Origin: Candidula unifasciata | Taxonomy: Eukaryota > Mollusca > Gastropoda > Stylommatophora > Geomitridae | Direction of reading: 5' to 3' | Assembly (NCBI GenBank): GCA_905116865.2 | Contig: CAJHNH020000194.1 | Coordinates: forward strand, 215,994 to 279,993 | DNA length: 64,000 nucleotides | Part shown: positions 44,070-56,337 of the stretch, one piece after another | Numbering within the stretch: position 1 is the first letter of the stretch | Layout of the letters: every line of letters begins with the position of its first letter | The notes under the pieces: model-generated | Databases searched by the model: none | Seen by the model: the letters and a program-made list of their open reading frames with translations, nothing else | Told to the model about the DNA's origin: nothing | Program-made: the position numbers and the translations under genes

Positions 44070-45170
44070 TCCTATCATAGACAGACCGACAGACAGACAG
44101 ACAAATGAGTCGGTGCAATGTCAAACTTGTCAGCCGCCAGGTACAAGTGTCTCTGTATCTACTACAGACTTATAAAAATGGTACACACGATTTCCTTTTG
44201 TAATATCTTACAGAAAACTACACAACTGAATTATAAATATGGATAGTCATCTTCACGGGAAAAGCCGTGAGAGAAGGGGTTCAAAAACGAGAGCACGGAT
44301 AAAGATAGAAGATAAACCTTTTTTCTTTTAATGAAAGAAAACCTTTCTCATCACGCATGCGCTCTGGGTGATAAATCGATATTGAAGAAGGTCTCTTGTG
44401 ATCATTTCTGGCAGAGAGGAAAGATGGCGGACGAAAGTCTGTAAACTGTCGTTGCTGTCTGATTCCTCGGGTGGCAATTCTCGGTGACAGACAACAGCTT
44501 TGCAAATCAGGAGGAGGGTGGGGGGACAGGGAAGAGAAGGAGGTTTTAATTAAAACGCCGTGTGTGTAGTACAGTGTAAATGGGTCTATTAGATTTGGGC
44601 GGAAGGAAACGAGGGAAGAGGTAAAAAAAACCCAAATGATTGTCACTGTTTTGTATCGCGTGTCTGGTATGAGCTAAATGTCCATTTATTATGCAGATAG
44701 AGATTGCTAACGTCCTCATTATATACGTGTGAAACATGGACGGTAATTTCTCTAGCAGTGAGATAATCAAGTAACAGAAAGTGTATTGATCGGCACTCGT
44801 AGAAAGAAGTAGAAAGATAGAAGAACACACTAGACAACATATAAATCAAAGGCTATAGTTACCGTGCCGGGAATTGAATATGTCACCTCCAGACGGCGTC
44901 TGCGCCTCGCTATGGATACAAGTGCACTAAGAACATGGTCAACTAGGCACCCCCTCCCCCCCCCCCACCCCCCCCCCAAAAAAAAAACAGGTGTCTTATT
45001 GGCCATGTCTATCGTACAGCTTGAAATCCACAACTATGGAATACGGACAGAAATAATTTCAAACCGTGTTTCCCAGCTGAGGCGGCGCTACTGGAGTGAT
45101 CGCCTGCACTGTCAGATTTGTAGGGCAATGAAACGGCACAGGAGGCGACAAGAGTCTCGCGTGCAGTGCT
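44070..45170. other. Intronic gap with poly-C and a tRNA-like relic
   Basis: A possible tRNA-like head on the minus strand at 44950-44870 (ttgaccatgttcttagt, then attcaattcccggcac) and C runs at 44957-44976. Nothing coding was recognised. Confidence 0.35.
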
Positions 45171-45172
45171 AG

Positions 45173-46990
45173 GTTACAATGAGTAAACAGTTAGAAACAA
45201 TGACTAAATATGCACGAACAATGATTAAACATTCTGGAAATGACTAAATAGTTAGGGGACAATGATTAAACAATTAGGGGACAATGACTAACATTTAGGA
45301 ACAATAGGTAAACAGTTAGGGAACAGTGTCTAAACATTTATGAACAATGACTAAACAGTTAGGTAAGAGTGATAAAACATTTAGGGATACTAATTATGCG
45401 TGTAGGAACAATAAATAAACATTTAGAAAATTTGATTAAACATTTAGGGAACAATGACTAAACATTTAGGAACAATGACTAAACAATAAGAGAACACTGA
45501 CTAAACAATCAGGGAACAATGACTAAACATTTAGGAACAACGACTAAACAGTAAGGGAACACTGACTAAACAATTAGGGAACAATGACTAAACAATAACT
45601 AAACAGTGAGAGAACACTGACTAAACAATTAGGGAACAATGACTAAACATTTAGGAACAATGACTAAACAGCAAGGAAACCAAGGACTAAACATTTAGGA
45701 ATAATGAATAAACATTTAGGAACAATGACTAAACATTTAGGAACAATGACTAAACAGTAAGGGAACAATGACTAAACAGAAAGAGAACAATGACTAAACA
45801 TTCAGGACACTGACTAAACATTTAGGAAACAATGACAAAACATTTAGGAACAATGACTAAACAATTAGGGAACAATGACTAAACATTTAGGAACAATAAC
45901 TAAACATTTAGGAACAATGACTAAACATTTAGGAACAATGACTAAACATTTAGGAACAATTACTAAACAGTAAAGGAACAATGACTAAACAGTAAGGGAA
46001 CAATGACTAAACATTTACGAACGACTAAACAGTAAGGGAACAATGACTAAACAGCAAGGGAACAATGACTAAACAGTAAGGGAACAATGACTAAACATTT
46101 GCGAACAATGACTGAACATTCAGGAACAATGACTAAACATTTAGGGAACAATGACTAAACATTTAGGAACAATGACTAAACATTTACGAACAATGACTAA
46201 ACAGCAAGGGAACAATGACTAAACAGCAAGGGAACAATGACTAAACAGTAAGGGAACAAGGACTAAATATGTGTGAACAACATTCAGGAAGAATGACTAA
46301 ACATTTAGGAACAATGACTACACATTTAGGAACAATGATTAAACAATTAGGGAACAATGACTAAACAATTAGGGAACAATAACTAAACATTTAGGAACAA
46401 TGACTAAACATTTAGGAACAATGAATAAACATTTAGGAACAATGACTAAACAGTAAAGGAACAATGACTAAACAGTAAGGGAACAATGACTAAACATTTA
46501 CGAACAATGACTAAACAGTAAGGGAACAATGACTAAACAGCAAGAGAACAATGACTAAACAGTAAGGGAACAATGACTAAACATTTGCGAACAATGACTA
46601 AACATTCAGGAACAATGACTAAACATTTAGGAACAATGACTAAATATTTGTGAACAATGACTAAACATTCAGGAACAATGACTAAACATTTAGGAACAAT
46701 GACTACACATTTAGGAACAATGATTAAACAATTAGGGAACAGTGACTAAACAGTTAGGGAACAATGACTAAACATTTAGGAACAATGACTAAACAGTAAG
46801 GGAACAATGACTAAACAGTAAGGGAACAATGACTAAACAATAAGGGAACAATGACTAAACATTTATGAACAATGACTAAACAGTAAGGAAAAAAATGACT
46901 AAACTGTTAGGAACAATGACTAAACATTTAGGAACAATGACTAAAATGTAAGAAAAAAATGACTAAACTGTTAGGAACAATGACTAAAAA
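45173..46990 (+). repeat. 21/22-bp minisatellite, about 84 units
   Basis: Units alternate between aacaatgactaaacatttagg (21 bases) and aacaatgactaaacagtaaggg (22 bases). Local blocks repeat, for example a run around 46000-46250 resembles one around 46480-46700, hinting at higher-order copying. Mixed unit length keeps it out of frame. Confidence 0.95.
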
Positions 46991-46999
46991 TACGTCAGC

Positions 47000-47480
47000 A
47001 GTGTAGACAAAGATGAATCAGAGGACGGAAGAACAAAATATTCTTTCTCCACCCCGGGCGTAATCACGAAATTAAATCGAGTTTAATACACATTTCGGAT
47101 TTTTTATGAGTGCTGTGATGTCAGCATTTGAGTTAGTTCATTCATTTATTCACTCATTCATTCACTCGTTCACTCGTTCATTCATTCATTCATTCATTAA
47201 TTCATTAATTCATTCATTCATTCATTTATTCATTATTCTGTCATATGCATAAATGAGAAATACTGAGCAAGACAAAAACCACTGTAGATATATTACTGCC
47301 ATGAAAATTCACCATAGCAATAAATGTTTGCTAACCTGATTAATGATTTTCTTTTTTAAAGAAGAGATACACCTAATGGTACGCTAAAATGTTTTCAAAT
47401 GTTTACCCAAGGAGTTTTTGTGTGTCAAGAATTTGAAATGCGAAAACAATTTGGTTGAGGAAACAGAGCTGTCCAATAGA
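47000..47480. other. Intronic gap with ATTC-rich run
   Basis: An imperfect ATTC/ATTCATTT tetranucleotide run at 47140-47240. No other feature. Confidence 0.45.
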
Positions 47481-47483
47481 AAG

Positions 47484-47819
47484 CCTGCCACGACCGGCTC
47501 TAGCTGAAGGGACGTGCTGCTGACGTCACCATGTCGGGCTAACGACGCGTTAACGCAGCGGTTCTCAAACAAGAAATAAACTATTTTCGACAGTGGCAAG
47601 GAAAGACAACTTACATTTTAACTTTTTAAGTATCTACATGCCTTCTTTGGTAATTTCACAATTTTTAGCCGACTTTTCTTGATTATTTCCGCGGCTTCCC
47701 TGGCAATCGCTAACTGCACCCCAGAGTGCCCTGGCACCAAGTTTGAGAGCCGCTGCGTTAAAGCATCGTTAGCCCGATCCGGTGACGTCAGCAGCACTAC
47801 CCGTCAGCTGGAGCCGGTC
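47484..47819. mobile_element. Nested palindrome: hAT-type MITE inside a longer inverted repeat
   Basis: The left arm from GACCGGCTCTAGCTGAAGGG (47484) to about 47580 is matched by the reverse complement of about 47737-47819 at roughly 85 percent. Inside it, CAGCGGTTCTCAAAC (47566) and GTTTGAGAGCCGCTG (47754) form typical hAT-like ends, flanked by CGTTAACG and CGTTAAAG. Either a MITE landed in the centre of an older palindrome or the whole is one element with about 80-bp inverted repeats. There is no coding capacity. Confidence 0.65.
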
Positions 47820-48184
47820 TTGGTCTATCACAAATGTGTTGATGGCAGAATCCAGAGTGTCCATACAAGACTTCATACACGACATGTTCTGCACAGAGCA
47901 GAAATTAAGAGCAGAACTCGAAAGCGAAAAAAATCTTCCCTAAAAAAAAAAAATCAAAGTCGTAGTGTAGTGTAGGTTCTACCCACACATAATGGATTCG
48001 GAAAGACCCCTGCCTGCTAAAAAGCTTGTCATACATGACGACAAATTACAGCGTTGTTGAACCGGAAGTGTTGAGCTGAACGGTGCAGATATAGCAGCCT
48101 AGTTTTGAACTACAACCTAACGCCCAGGTAGCCATTTTCAGAGCCAACACAGTAAAATAATAATGACATGGAGAATAATCATAC

Positions 48185-48265
48185 TGGTGACCGCCGTGGT
48201 GTAGCGGCTAAACGCTCGCATGCTAATCTGTAGGTCCTGGGTTCAAATCCTGACGGATCCAAACG
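48185..48265 (+). repeat. SINE-1 tRNA-like head
   Basis: The head is well preserved: gccgtggtgtagcggctaaa, then ctgggttcaaatcctgacgg (perfect B box), in the tRNA-related form. The body is absent, so it is a head-only copy. Confidence 0.7.
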
Positions 48266-48394
48266 TTTTTTGTTTTGTTTTCAAAGAGCTTGACTTTCAG
48301 ATGATATTCTAAACTAAACTAATGTTAAATGTCGCTGAAACATCACCTAGTGCACAAATTAAATTCCGGGGCGTAATTAACTGATTTCAAAAAG

Positions 48395-48670
48395 TCAGTA
48401 AAGTAACAAGTAAAGATCCAATTTCACGCCTTAGTCGCATCGGGCATATAGGAAGAGCACCCATATTTTTACAGACCAATCGGCACCAGGTGGGTAATGT
48501 GGTCAGCATAACGTCAGTCGTATTTAACTTCCCCAGGACATTCATCTTGGTACCCATTTTAGGCTGGGTCGACTTGCTACGCCCCATACCATGATAAAAA
48601 AAATCCACGCAGCCAACGGTGGGTTTCGATCGCGGTACGTTGGAATTACGAGTCAGAATTTCAAAAAAGT
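48395..48670 (-). repeat. SINE-1 copy
   Basis: From left: 3' end agtaaagatccaatttcacg, atcgggcatatagg, gaccaatcggcaccaggtgg, gtggtcagcataacgtc, ggtacccattttaggctggg and a head with gggtttcgatcgcggt. Confidence 0.83.
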
Positions 48671-48714
48671 CAACCGTCATTTAACAGACACCCTTTAGAA
48701 TCAAACAACATGAA

Positions 48715-49010
48715 GCTCTCTGTGTGGGTTCCGGTGTACCATTGTGGCGGGAAACTAGAATAGACCTACTGCCTACCCAAAAGCATGTCGCAAGGGTCGA
48801 CTAATTGGGAGATCCTTTTGAGTTGAAGTACATTTGCCTGAGAAGCGAGGTACCGAAATTCTTTATACAAATGAGTCAGATCTGTAAAAACATATGTACA
48901 CGGAAAACTCAGGCCCAGAAACAAAGCCAAAATCCAGAAGTGGACGAACAATCAGAACTTGGCGTCGGAGTTTACAGCTGTTGAACGTGAAGGAGTATTA
49001 GAAGAAGAAA
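48715..49010 (+). repeat. SINE-3 copy
   Basis: The order is tgtgggttccggtgtacc, tagacctactgcctaccca, agcatgtcgcaagggtcgac, gaagtggacgaacaatca and tttacagctgttgaacgtga, ending in a short gaagaagaa run. Confidence 0.83.
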
Positions 49011-49074
49011 TACGATCACGCGAATAAACGAATTGCTTTAACTGAAATTGAAAAATAAATTTTACTAGGTATTT

Positions 49075-49190
49075 TACCAAGTTTCTTCTTCTTCTTCTTC
49101 TTCGCGTTCACCAGCTGTAAACTCTGGCGGAAGGTTGTGGTTGCTCGTCCACTACTGAACTGCAGTCCTGCTCCAGGACCAAGTATATTT
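49075..49190 (-). repeat. SINE-3, 3' half with short CTT tail
   Basis: The sequence ttcttcttcttcttcttcgc, gttcaccagctgtaaactct, ggttgtggttgctcgtccac is the minus form of the SINE-3 end. Confidence 0.8.
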
Positions 49191-49439
49191 CGCCAAATGT
49201 ATTTGATTACATTCTTTATAGCCATTAAATATTTGTTTAAATTCATTGTAGTAATTACATATCTTATAACAATTATTACATTTCCTATGGTCATATTTCT
49301 GAATTCTTCTATTTATCTTTTAATTTCTTCCAGTATTTTATCTTTACATTTCCTAATGTATTGTGTAACATCCAGCGCATTCATAATTTTTACGTTTCTT
49401 CTTCTTATCTTTACATCGAGGCTCCATTTTTGAAAACAA

Positions 49440-49690
49440 GTAATAAACTCACTGCCCCCGTAAAAAGCATGTCGTAGTAGGCTGATATCAGTGTTTTGTT
49501 CAAAGTCGGAGTGCATCTGCATCAGAGCCAAGCAATCAACAGTCTGCATACAAATTAATCAGATCTGTAAAACGAATGTGCATGCAAAACTCAATTTCTG
49601 GATCAAGACCAAGACCATGAGTGGACGAACAACCAGGACTTTATACTGGAGTTTATAACCGGCAAACTTGAAGAAGAAGAAGAGATCTCA
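49440..49690 (+). repeat. SINE-3 copy
   Basis: It has agcatgtcgtagtaggctg, gttcaaagtcggagtgcatc, aatcaacagtctgcatac, gagtggacgaacaaccagga and the end ttataaccggcaaacttgaa with a gaagaagaagag tail. Confidence 0.82.
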
Positions 49691-49694
49691 TAGT

Positions 49695-50255
49695 CATGTC
49701 TACATATTTATATGTTTATAAAGACACAAAAGGCATAACCGAAGCTACCTTTAACGAAACATACGTACTTCATTGCGGCAATCTTCCCAGTCGTGGCACA
49801 TGATGCTGCGGTCAGCAGCTCGTTTGTGAAGATATTGTTAGAACATCCAATAAATTCTCGTCTAGAATTTGATCTTTTATAATGTTCCGATCACAACTCG
49901 TAAATTAAACACTTACAGAAGACTCTCTGGAATGAAATGGACTGTGCAAAGGAACAGACATAAAAACTCCACACTGAAAGACTAATTCAACTGGGGATGT
50001 GTTCTGTTCTGGGAAATTTTTATCAATGAGAGGAAAACATGCAACTGGTACTATTATAGTGTGTTTCAAAAGTTGTGCTCTTAAACTTTAACAAATATCT
50101 CGATAGCTGCTGTACGGCTCACCAATTTTTGCATGTGGCTTTAGATTTCCTATGTCCTTGTGATTTTAAAATTTACAATTGCACAGGTGCTGCTGTTTTC
50201 TTAAGGCTGCAAATTTCTTTGATTTTTCATCGAATTATTATTTGCTTACCATAAA
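49695..50255. other. Intronic gap, no recognised feature
   Basis: Unique-looking sequence without long frames or inverted repeats that I could see. Confidence 0.4.
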
Positions 50256-50371
<116 letters not shown>

Positions 50372-51029
50372 TAACTGACATATGCATAGAGATTGTTCAA
50401 AATCAGTTCATTTGTGCAGCGATGAGTGGTGGTTATGTTAAAAGCCTATACCACATACAATGAAAAATACACAACTCATGGGAGGCTAATGCGGGAGATG
50501 ACCACCTGAGAGTAGAACGCCTATGCAACGCCCGCAGTTTGAGGTTTCGAACACTTCCAGTTCCTCAGTTAACTGTAAGCATGCTGACTCTTTGCTTTGA
50601 ATCGGTGTATGTTTTTTTCATCTATCGCAAAATAAAAATAAAAAATGTTACAGACAAAATGAAAACTATATGCTTAAAAAATATGTTAAGGACATGCTTA
50701 TTAGCAGGTTTGATGCCAACATTTCAGCAACCGAACGGTTAGTAACTTGCAGATTTGTAAAGTTCGGCACGACTTTTGAAACGGACGGATTAAAATGCGT
50801 ATTTTGGTACTGACCAGTACATGACTGCCGGTTACACCAGGCTGGCGTTGTCGTTACGGGTGACCTAATTGTAACTTTATCAGAGGTTGAACGGGTTGCC
50901 TGGAATCTGCCCTGTTGGTCTGCCATCCAAAACCAGATTTAAAAAAAAAAATCTTAGGCTGGTAAAACTGTAGGCAGCAGCCCCGACGGGACAAGCCGAT
51001 CAATCAAACTATACACATATGTATCTGAA

Positions 51030-51220
51030 AGCTGCCGTAGTCTAGCGGCTAGACACTCTCCTGCGGATCGGACTTTGTCAAAAATGACCTTGGCTCCCAG
51101 GTCGACCCAGCTTTGAATGGGTACCAGTTGCAGTCCTGGAAAGTAAAAGCGACCGGTGTGATGCTGACGACATCACCCATCAAGTGCCGTTTGGTCTATA
51201 AAAGGTAGGTCTAGTTTCCT
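51030..51220 (+). repeat. SINE-1 copy
   Basis: The head gccgtagtctagcggctaga and ctcctgcggatcgga is followed by ccttggctcccaggtcgacc, cagtcctggaaagtaaaagc, gctgacgacatcacccatca and gtttggtctataaaa. Confidence 0.85.
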
Positions 51221-51878
51221 CAATAGAGAACTTTAGAAAATGTATATTAGTTCAAAGAAATAGGCAAATCTGGCAATATGGAACACACGTTTCAAACTGG
51301 CATAACAATACGTTACCCTACATATAACTATACACTCTAGAGTCTAGACTATAGATGTAAAATTAATTCAGACGCAACAACTCAAGACCAGCGCATTCTT
51401 TTCATTAAAAGAAGCGAACAACCTAACGATATTCATAATGTCTCCAAAACAAAATACAACACAAGTATGCCGTTTATTGTACTGATATTGAAAAGCACAG
51501 GCGGTACCTAATTAGCATTTGTATAACCACGTGGAAGTAACTACCAATCAATGTACGAGAAGGCTGTCCACCTGACTTTGTAGTGTTTATTACTGTAAAC
51601 ACATTAAAAGATGCACAAATCAAAAGCAGTATTTTCCCAGAAACAACTTTACATATTATATTCTTCTTCAAATTGCTCAGTCCCTAAAAGCTTGGCAGTA
51701 GATGTTCAATATGACAAATTAACGCTATGAACATTCGTACAACCGTTAATTTTAAAGAAGTATAATTTACAGAGGAAGAAACCACATGGAAAGGCAGATT
51801 TCCATCAGTATGTTCTCAGATTTACTGAGCATGTTGTGATTAAATTTCAACAGTAAAAGAAAACATAAAACGATGGCC
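51221..51878. other. Intronic gap, no recognised feature
   Basis: AT-rich unique-looking sequence; short frames only. Confidence 0.4.
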
Positions 51879-51879
51879 G

Positions 51880-52040
51880 AATGATCTGGAGGCACGGCGC
51901 CCGCCTCGAGTGCTAAAGGTCCCGGGTTCAGGCCCCGGTAATTTTAGCTGGATTTTTTCACATGGACTTCTAGTAATTTCCTCTGGTCTCCAAGTAGTAA
52001 GAACGGATGTCCGTGTGTATAGTTGCGCAGGTAAAAAAAT
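51880..52040 (+). repeat. tRNA-derived SINE of another family
   Basis: The head gatggccgaatgatctggag, then cccgggttcaggccccggta has A- and B-box form, followed by the non-tRNA body tagctggattttttcacatg, gtctccaagtagtaagaac. There is only this copy in the window. Confidence 0.5.
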
Positions 52041-52044
52041 TCCT

Positions 52045-52385
52045 TGGCGTTTGGAAATCGAAAAAGTAGCCTAATGGCTAAAATTTGGAGTTACAAATCT
52101 ACCCAAAGTATTTCGAGATCCTCACCGGTGCTAGGGAGTTCGTGCATTGCGCTAAGATTCTTCGGATTGAGGTTTGAGTAAGAAGTAGAAAGGGGCACTT
52201 AATGGGTTCCTACTCTTGTGCAATGATGTTAATCCGTTGTTCAAACCATCAACAGAGAAAAAGCCAATTATACGCCATGCGTTGCTTTAACTTGAAAGAG
52301 TAAATTAAGTAGCTGAAGGGCCATTTTCCTGCTAATAGTTCATTCTCTATATGGTTATGGTCAAATTCTCACAGAGCACTCAGCA
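52045..52385. other. Intronic gap, no recognised feature
   Basis: Nothing coding or repetitive was recognised between the SINE and the LINE F fragment. Confidence 0.35.
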
Positions 52386-52387
52386 CT

Positions 52388-52830
52388 CGGTGAATGGATG
52401 CGTTCAACAGCAAGCTGGCCACCGTTATTTGCTATGACATTACCTGGATTTTGAGCAAACAAATTAAGAAGATCTTGGAGGCAACTAAGATGTGGTTCTT
52501 GAGAAGAATTTTGAGCATACTTTGGACTGCCAGAATAACTAACAATGATTGCCTGGAAAGTGATGGTGAAAGTAGAACATTGTATACAACAATGAGAAAG
52601 AGAAACAGTTCTTTGGTCATGTGATGAGAAATGGAGCATTGGAATCGTGACGACGGGAAAGATCACTGGTAAAAGAAGCAGAGGCAGACCAAGAGAAATG
52701 ATGGTGGGTGGCTTAAGACAGTTGCATGGAGGAATATCATCAGTGGAATTGACCCAGAACACCAAAGACCGAGATCTGGAGATGCATGACCGCCTACGCC
52801 AGATGGCAAGGCACTTGATGGTGATACCTG
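52388..52830 (+). pseudogene. LINE F, C-terminal fragment
   Basis: The plus strand reads WILSKQIKKILEATKMWFLR, RILSILWTARITNNDC, TTMRKRNSSLVM, and after a frame change VTTGKITGKRSRGRPREMMV and KDRDLEMHDR. This is the post-RT end of a LINE ORF2 (MWFLRR, TARKTNE, FGHVMR, TTGK-GKR-RGRPRE). It is 5' truncated. A SINE-1 in the other direction follows at once. Confidence 0.72.
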
Positions 52831-52975
52831 GTAACCCATGTTAGACTTGGTCCAGCTGGGAGCCAAGGTTCAATTTGGAGAGGACACAAATCCAACTCCA
52901 TGTGGGATGGAACCCATGACAATCAGGCGAGCGTATAACCATTAGCCATCAAGTCTCTCATTAGTCATATTTTCG
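52830..52975 (-). repeat. SINE-1-like copy
   Basis: The minus strand has a head (tgatggctaatggttatacg, then catgggttccatcccacat) and the block accttggctcccagctggac, ggttaccaggtatcacc. Confidence 0.68.
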
Positions 52976-52979
52976 AATA

Positions 52980-53635
52980 TGTTTTACGGGATATTCGGTC
53001 AGTGGTAATATTGTAACAGCGATACAACAAATACAAGAGAAACGGTTGGGAAAAATGTTATAATTTAGGTACCGTAACAGCGATTCCAGCCCGGTGTAAC
53101 TTATAGTACTGTGCGGGTAAGGATGGAGACGAACAGCCCTGTCACAAACACAATGGAAGCAGAGCTAGAGTTCCCCAAGCAAGCAATAGCAGATAAAAGG
53201 AATATCCAAACCTGTAATATCCAGCATCTACGTACAACATGCCAAGGCTCGCACTAAAAAACCTCTTCAAAACCTGACACTGAAAGACAAAACTAGGTCT
53301 AGAAAAAAAAAATTCTGTATTGCTCATGAAACGTGTTGTTATCGTCCAAATCATTTTGAAACGCGATGTATATTACTTCGATGTAGCAACATCTTCTTCT
53401 TTGATGACACTCAGACCACTGTGTTAACAACTGCAATAACATCAGTAAGCAACATCTGGTTCAAAACACTTACTCATTCTCCTCTTCTTCATTCAGATCT
53501 CCCTTTGACTCCAATAAAACCAGAAAGTAGTTTCAGGTTCAGAACCCGACCTTCTCCCCGTTCTCATTCAGGTTTTCGTCTGGCTCAATAACATCGTCCA
53601 GCAGTTTGAGGTTCACGACCTCTCGCCGGCTTCTG
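52980..53635. other. Intronic gap; near-duplicate 70-base segments at 53490-53630
   Basis: On the minus strand two adjacent segments both start gaacct(c/g)aaact-ct and continue with similar gtttta/gttattg and ctgaatga blocks, suggesting a diverged tandem duplication. Nothing else was recognised. Confidence 0.4.
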
Positions 53636-53644
53636 GCTCCTCGT

Positions 53645-53785
53645 GGTACTCAGACCCCATATAAATGTCTTCAACAAAAGCAATAAGTAGACTTGTTTCT
53701 GGCATTCCTGTACAGTTCTGAATGAAAGGAAGTTTGCTGGTGACTTTGCGTGTTGAACAGGACTGAAAAAGATCCGTGTTTGTTA
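53645..53785 (-). other. Protein-like segment of unknown nature
   Basis: After a good acceptor-like ggatctttttcag, the minus strand reads CSTRKVTSKLPFIQNCTGMP, ETSLLIAFVEDIYMGSEYHE before a stop at 53613. It looks like coding sequence by composition but matches nothing I recognise. It could be an exon of an unrelated transcript or a relic. Confidence 0.2.
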
Positions 53786-53794
53786 TTTTTTTTT

Positions 53795-53915
53795 TTAAAG
53801 TAAGTAAATGTCTCTTTTCACTATCTTTAGGCGTATTGGGCACATAGGGCTAGACCTTTAGACCAGTCGGCACTCGGTGAGTGATGTGGTCAACGTCATA
53901 CCGGTCTATCTGTAA
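53795..53915 (-). repeat. SINE-1, 3' half
   Basis: The sequence aagtaaatgtctcttttcac, ggcgtattgggcacataggg, ctagacctttagaccagtcg and gtgatgtggtcaacgtcata is the minus-strand 3' half of SINE-1. Confidence 0.8.
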
Positions 53916-53929
53916 CTGCAGGCATTAAC

Positions 53930-54845
53930 TCATAAAGATGAAAGCACTGTTTTCCTGTAATGAATTTGAACAAAGAAGATACAAATACTCGACTGCACAG
54001 TTTACTGCCAGGCATATTTCGCTGTATCTCGTTAGGCAGTAAAAATTTATTAAAATGTGGCAAATAAATGAATCCATCGAATGACAGTAGAATATTGAGA
54101 TTTGTGGAAGCGACTGCGTAAACCGGTTTAGTCCAGACTTATGCAGACAAAAGGACATGCTCTTCACCTTGAGTTTACCCTGATGAAACAAAACAGTTTT
54201 TTGAATGTAGCTGATTTTCTCTTTCAGTTGGAAGGATTCATTAATTTGCTCCATTTTCGTCAATTCTTACTGCAGTATACACCTGCGAGATACCGCGAAA
54301 TATGCATGGCAAATAACTGTGCAATTTTTTGTTTGTGTCTTCTTTGTCTTGTTCCCTTCCTTCTGCAGCTACCCCCCACCCCCTCCTCCAACTTCTTCTT
54401 ATAGTGAGGCTGTGATATCTGCGACTGTCGACCTAACACACCCAATTCCAGTAATCCCTTAATTACGCGCTTTAAATTTTGTTTTTGAAGGTTTACAGTA
54501 ACTCCCTTTTTTAGGGAAAAAAAAGGGGGGGGGGGGAATCTCCAAAGACGAGGGAAGGAAAACGCAACGATCCTGATGACCCGGTGATTCTTAAGTCCAG
54601 GAGGCCAGGATAATTCATCACCGAAAGTCACAATCAAATTAGGGTAAGCTTATTGGCTGAATTAAACACTGAATAATTAAAGAATAAACAGTGAACAATC
54701 TGCAGCCGACTTCCCATAGGTACACGAAACACGCTACACAGGAAATGGCGCCATCATTTGGATGGTAGTGTTAATTAATTATAAGTCTCGACTTTGATTA
54801 AGTCGCAATCTCTCCATTTTTATGATACTGAAGAGTATTATTATT
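53930..54845. other. Intronic gap with a G run
   Basis: A diverged duplicate is visible: ccaggcatatttcgctgtat at 54008 and gataccgcgaaatatgca (reverse) at 54290 lie in inverted copies about 250 bases apart (54000-54130 against 54140-54320). This may be a foldback relic. Poly-G at 54524-54535. Confidence 0.35.
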
Positions 54846-54849
54846 TACT

Positions 54850-54850
54850 C

Positions 54851-54913
<63 letters not shown>
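54850..54913. repeat. TTA trinucleotide array
   Basis: About 21 perfect TTA units. Confidence 0.97.
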
Positions 54914-54914
<1 letters not shown>

Positions 54915-55009
54915 CAATATGCTCCTTTTCCAACTCCCTTCCTCATCAGAATCATCATCACTCTCTTCTCTTTTTTCACCAACCCTCCTCATTCTTCCGT
55001 TACCTTAGC

Positions 55010-55245
55010 AAAGTGCTGCAAGAGTTATAAGCACGTCTTTTATGCTGTTTCCTATGCTTTTTGCATGTAGGTCTCCATTTCCCTGCGCTGGTTCTTGGTT
55101 CCGTCGTTTCATCTTCGCCTTGGTCTGCCTCCTTCTCTGTGTTAATTATATTTTTTAACCTGGCTTTCTGTGTTAGCTCGTCGCAGACAATATTCAGAGG
55201 TCGCACTTCACCTCCCTCACCTGGATCTACACACCTCGATATGCC
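55010..55245 (-). other. Candidate unknown exon or relic
   Basis: The minus strand reads CVDPGEGGEVRPLNIVCDEL, TQKARLKNIINTEKEADQGE and KWRPTCKKHRKQHKRRAYNS between an acceptor-like gtgtgtag and a donor-like aaggtaacg. It is open for 109 codons. I do not recognise the protein; it may be a small unrelated exon or chance. Confidence 0.2.
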
Positions 55246-55249
55246 GGTG

Positions 55250-55845
55250 ACAAAAAGGATATAAACGAACGTATCAACTGACAAACAGTTCCTTAATGCT
55301 AGAGAAAGGCATGGACACGGTTGGTGCATACTGTATGCATAAAGAGTCTCTGACTCTCACCCGACTACACGACTTACGTGTACAGCCCGAGCAAGAAAGA
55401 CAAGATTACGCCATCTCCGAAGTCACTATACGGGATACTATAACCGCATTCTAATCTATACTTTTGTGTAAGTAATTATCATGGTTACGACATCAGAGTA
55501 CTAAAAAACGCATATTCATGACTACAACCACCCCCCCCCCCCCATTTTCCCACCGTTTTCCCACTTATTTCTACTCTCTAATTCTCGCTCTTCGTCACTC
55601 CTCTCTCATTCTCTCTCACACATTCTCCGTTTCCCCTTTTATATTTAAAAAACATACTTCCTGCATAAATTCTATTTGTCGTTAGAATATCCGGATACCT
55701 CCACTTGATCACAAATTATTCATGCACCGCGTGAAAATCGCATCGATATATCGTTTGGTGTCATTCTGGTTATATCTAGTGCTTTCCATGTTCACAGAAG
55801 CCGGACCCCCAACCCCCCCTCCCAACCCCCATGTGAAATTCTGCC
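55250..55845. other. Intronic gap with poly-C
   Basis: A C run at 55530-55542 and pyrimidine-rich stretches; no recognised gene or element. Confidence 0.4.
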
Positions 55846-55846
55846 C

Positions 55847-55988
<142 letters not shown>

Positions 55989-56337
55989 GCTTTTATCTTT
56001 CTTTTACGCTTTTTTTCTCTAATTCACTCTCTCGACTTTCTCCCTCTATCATTCTCTGTCTTATTCTCTATCTGAGCCCTCTATACTCTCTAATTTTCTC
56101 ATTGCCTCTCCTCTCATTCTCTCTCCCTCAATCTCTGTTACCCAGTTCATACGTAAAAAACATACTTCCTACCTAAATTCTATTTGTGCACAAACAAACA
56201 AACACAAAAGTAGACACATTTCATAACGTGAAAGAAAGCTGGTCACCTGACATCATATCTCGTCACCGGGAATATACAAAAGCCCAATCTTGGCGTCCCA
56301 GCAGTAGCATCTACCACACAGCCACATAAAACTCTGC

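Noticed and set aside
44281..44849. Minus-strand frames of 68-121 codons
   Set aside because: No domain, splice context or repeat-family match; they overlap in different frames.
48185..48265. A true tRNA gene
   Set aside because: A and B boxes are good, but the cloverleaf arms do not pair well and the sequence is the head of a repeated SINE family. The same reasoning holds for 2380-2460, 5322-5395 and 51885-51950.
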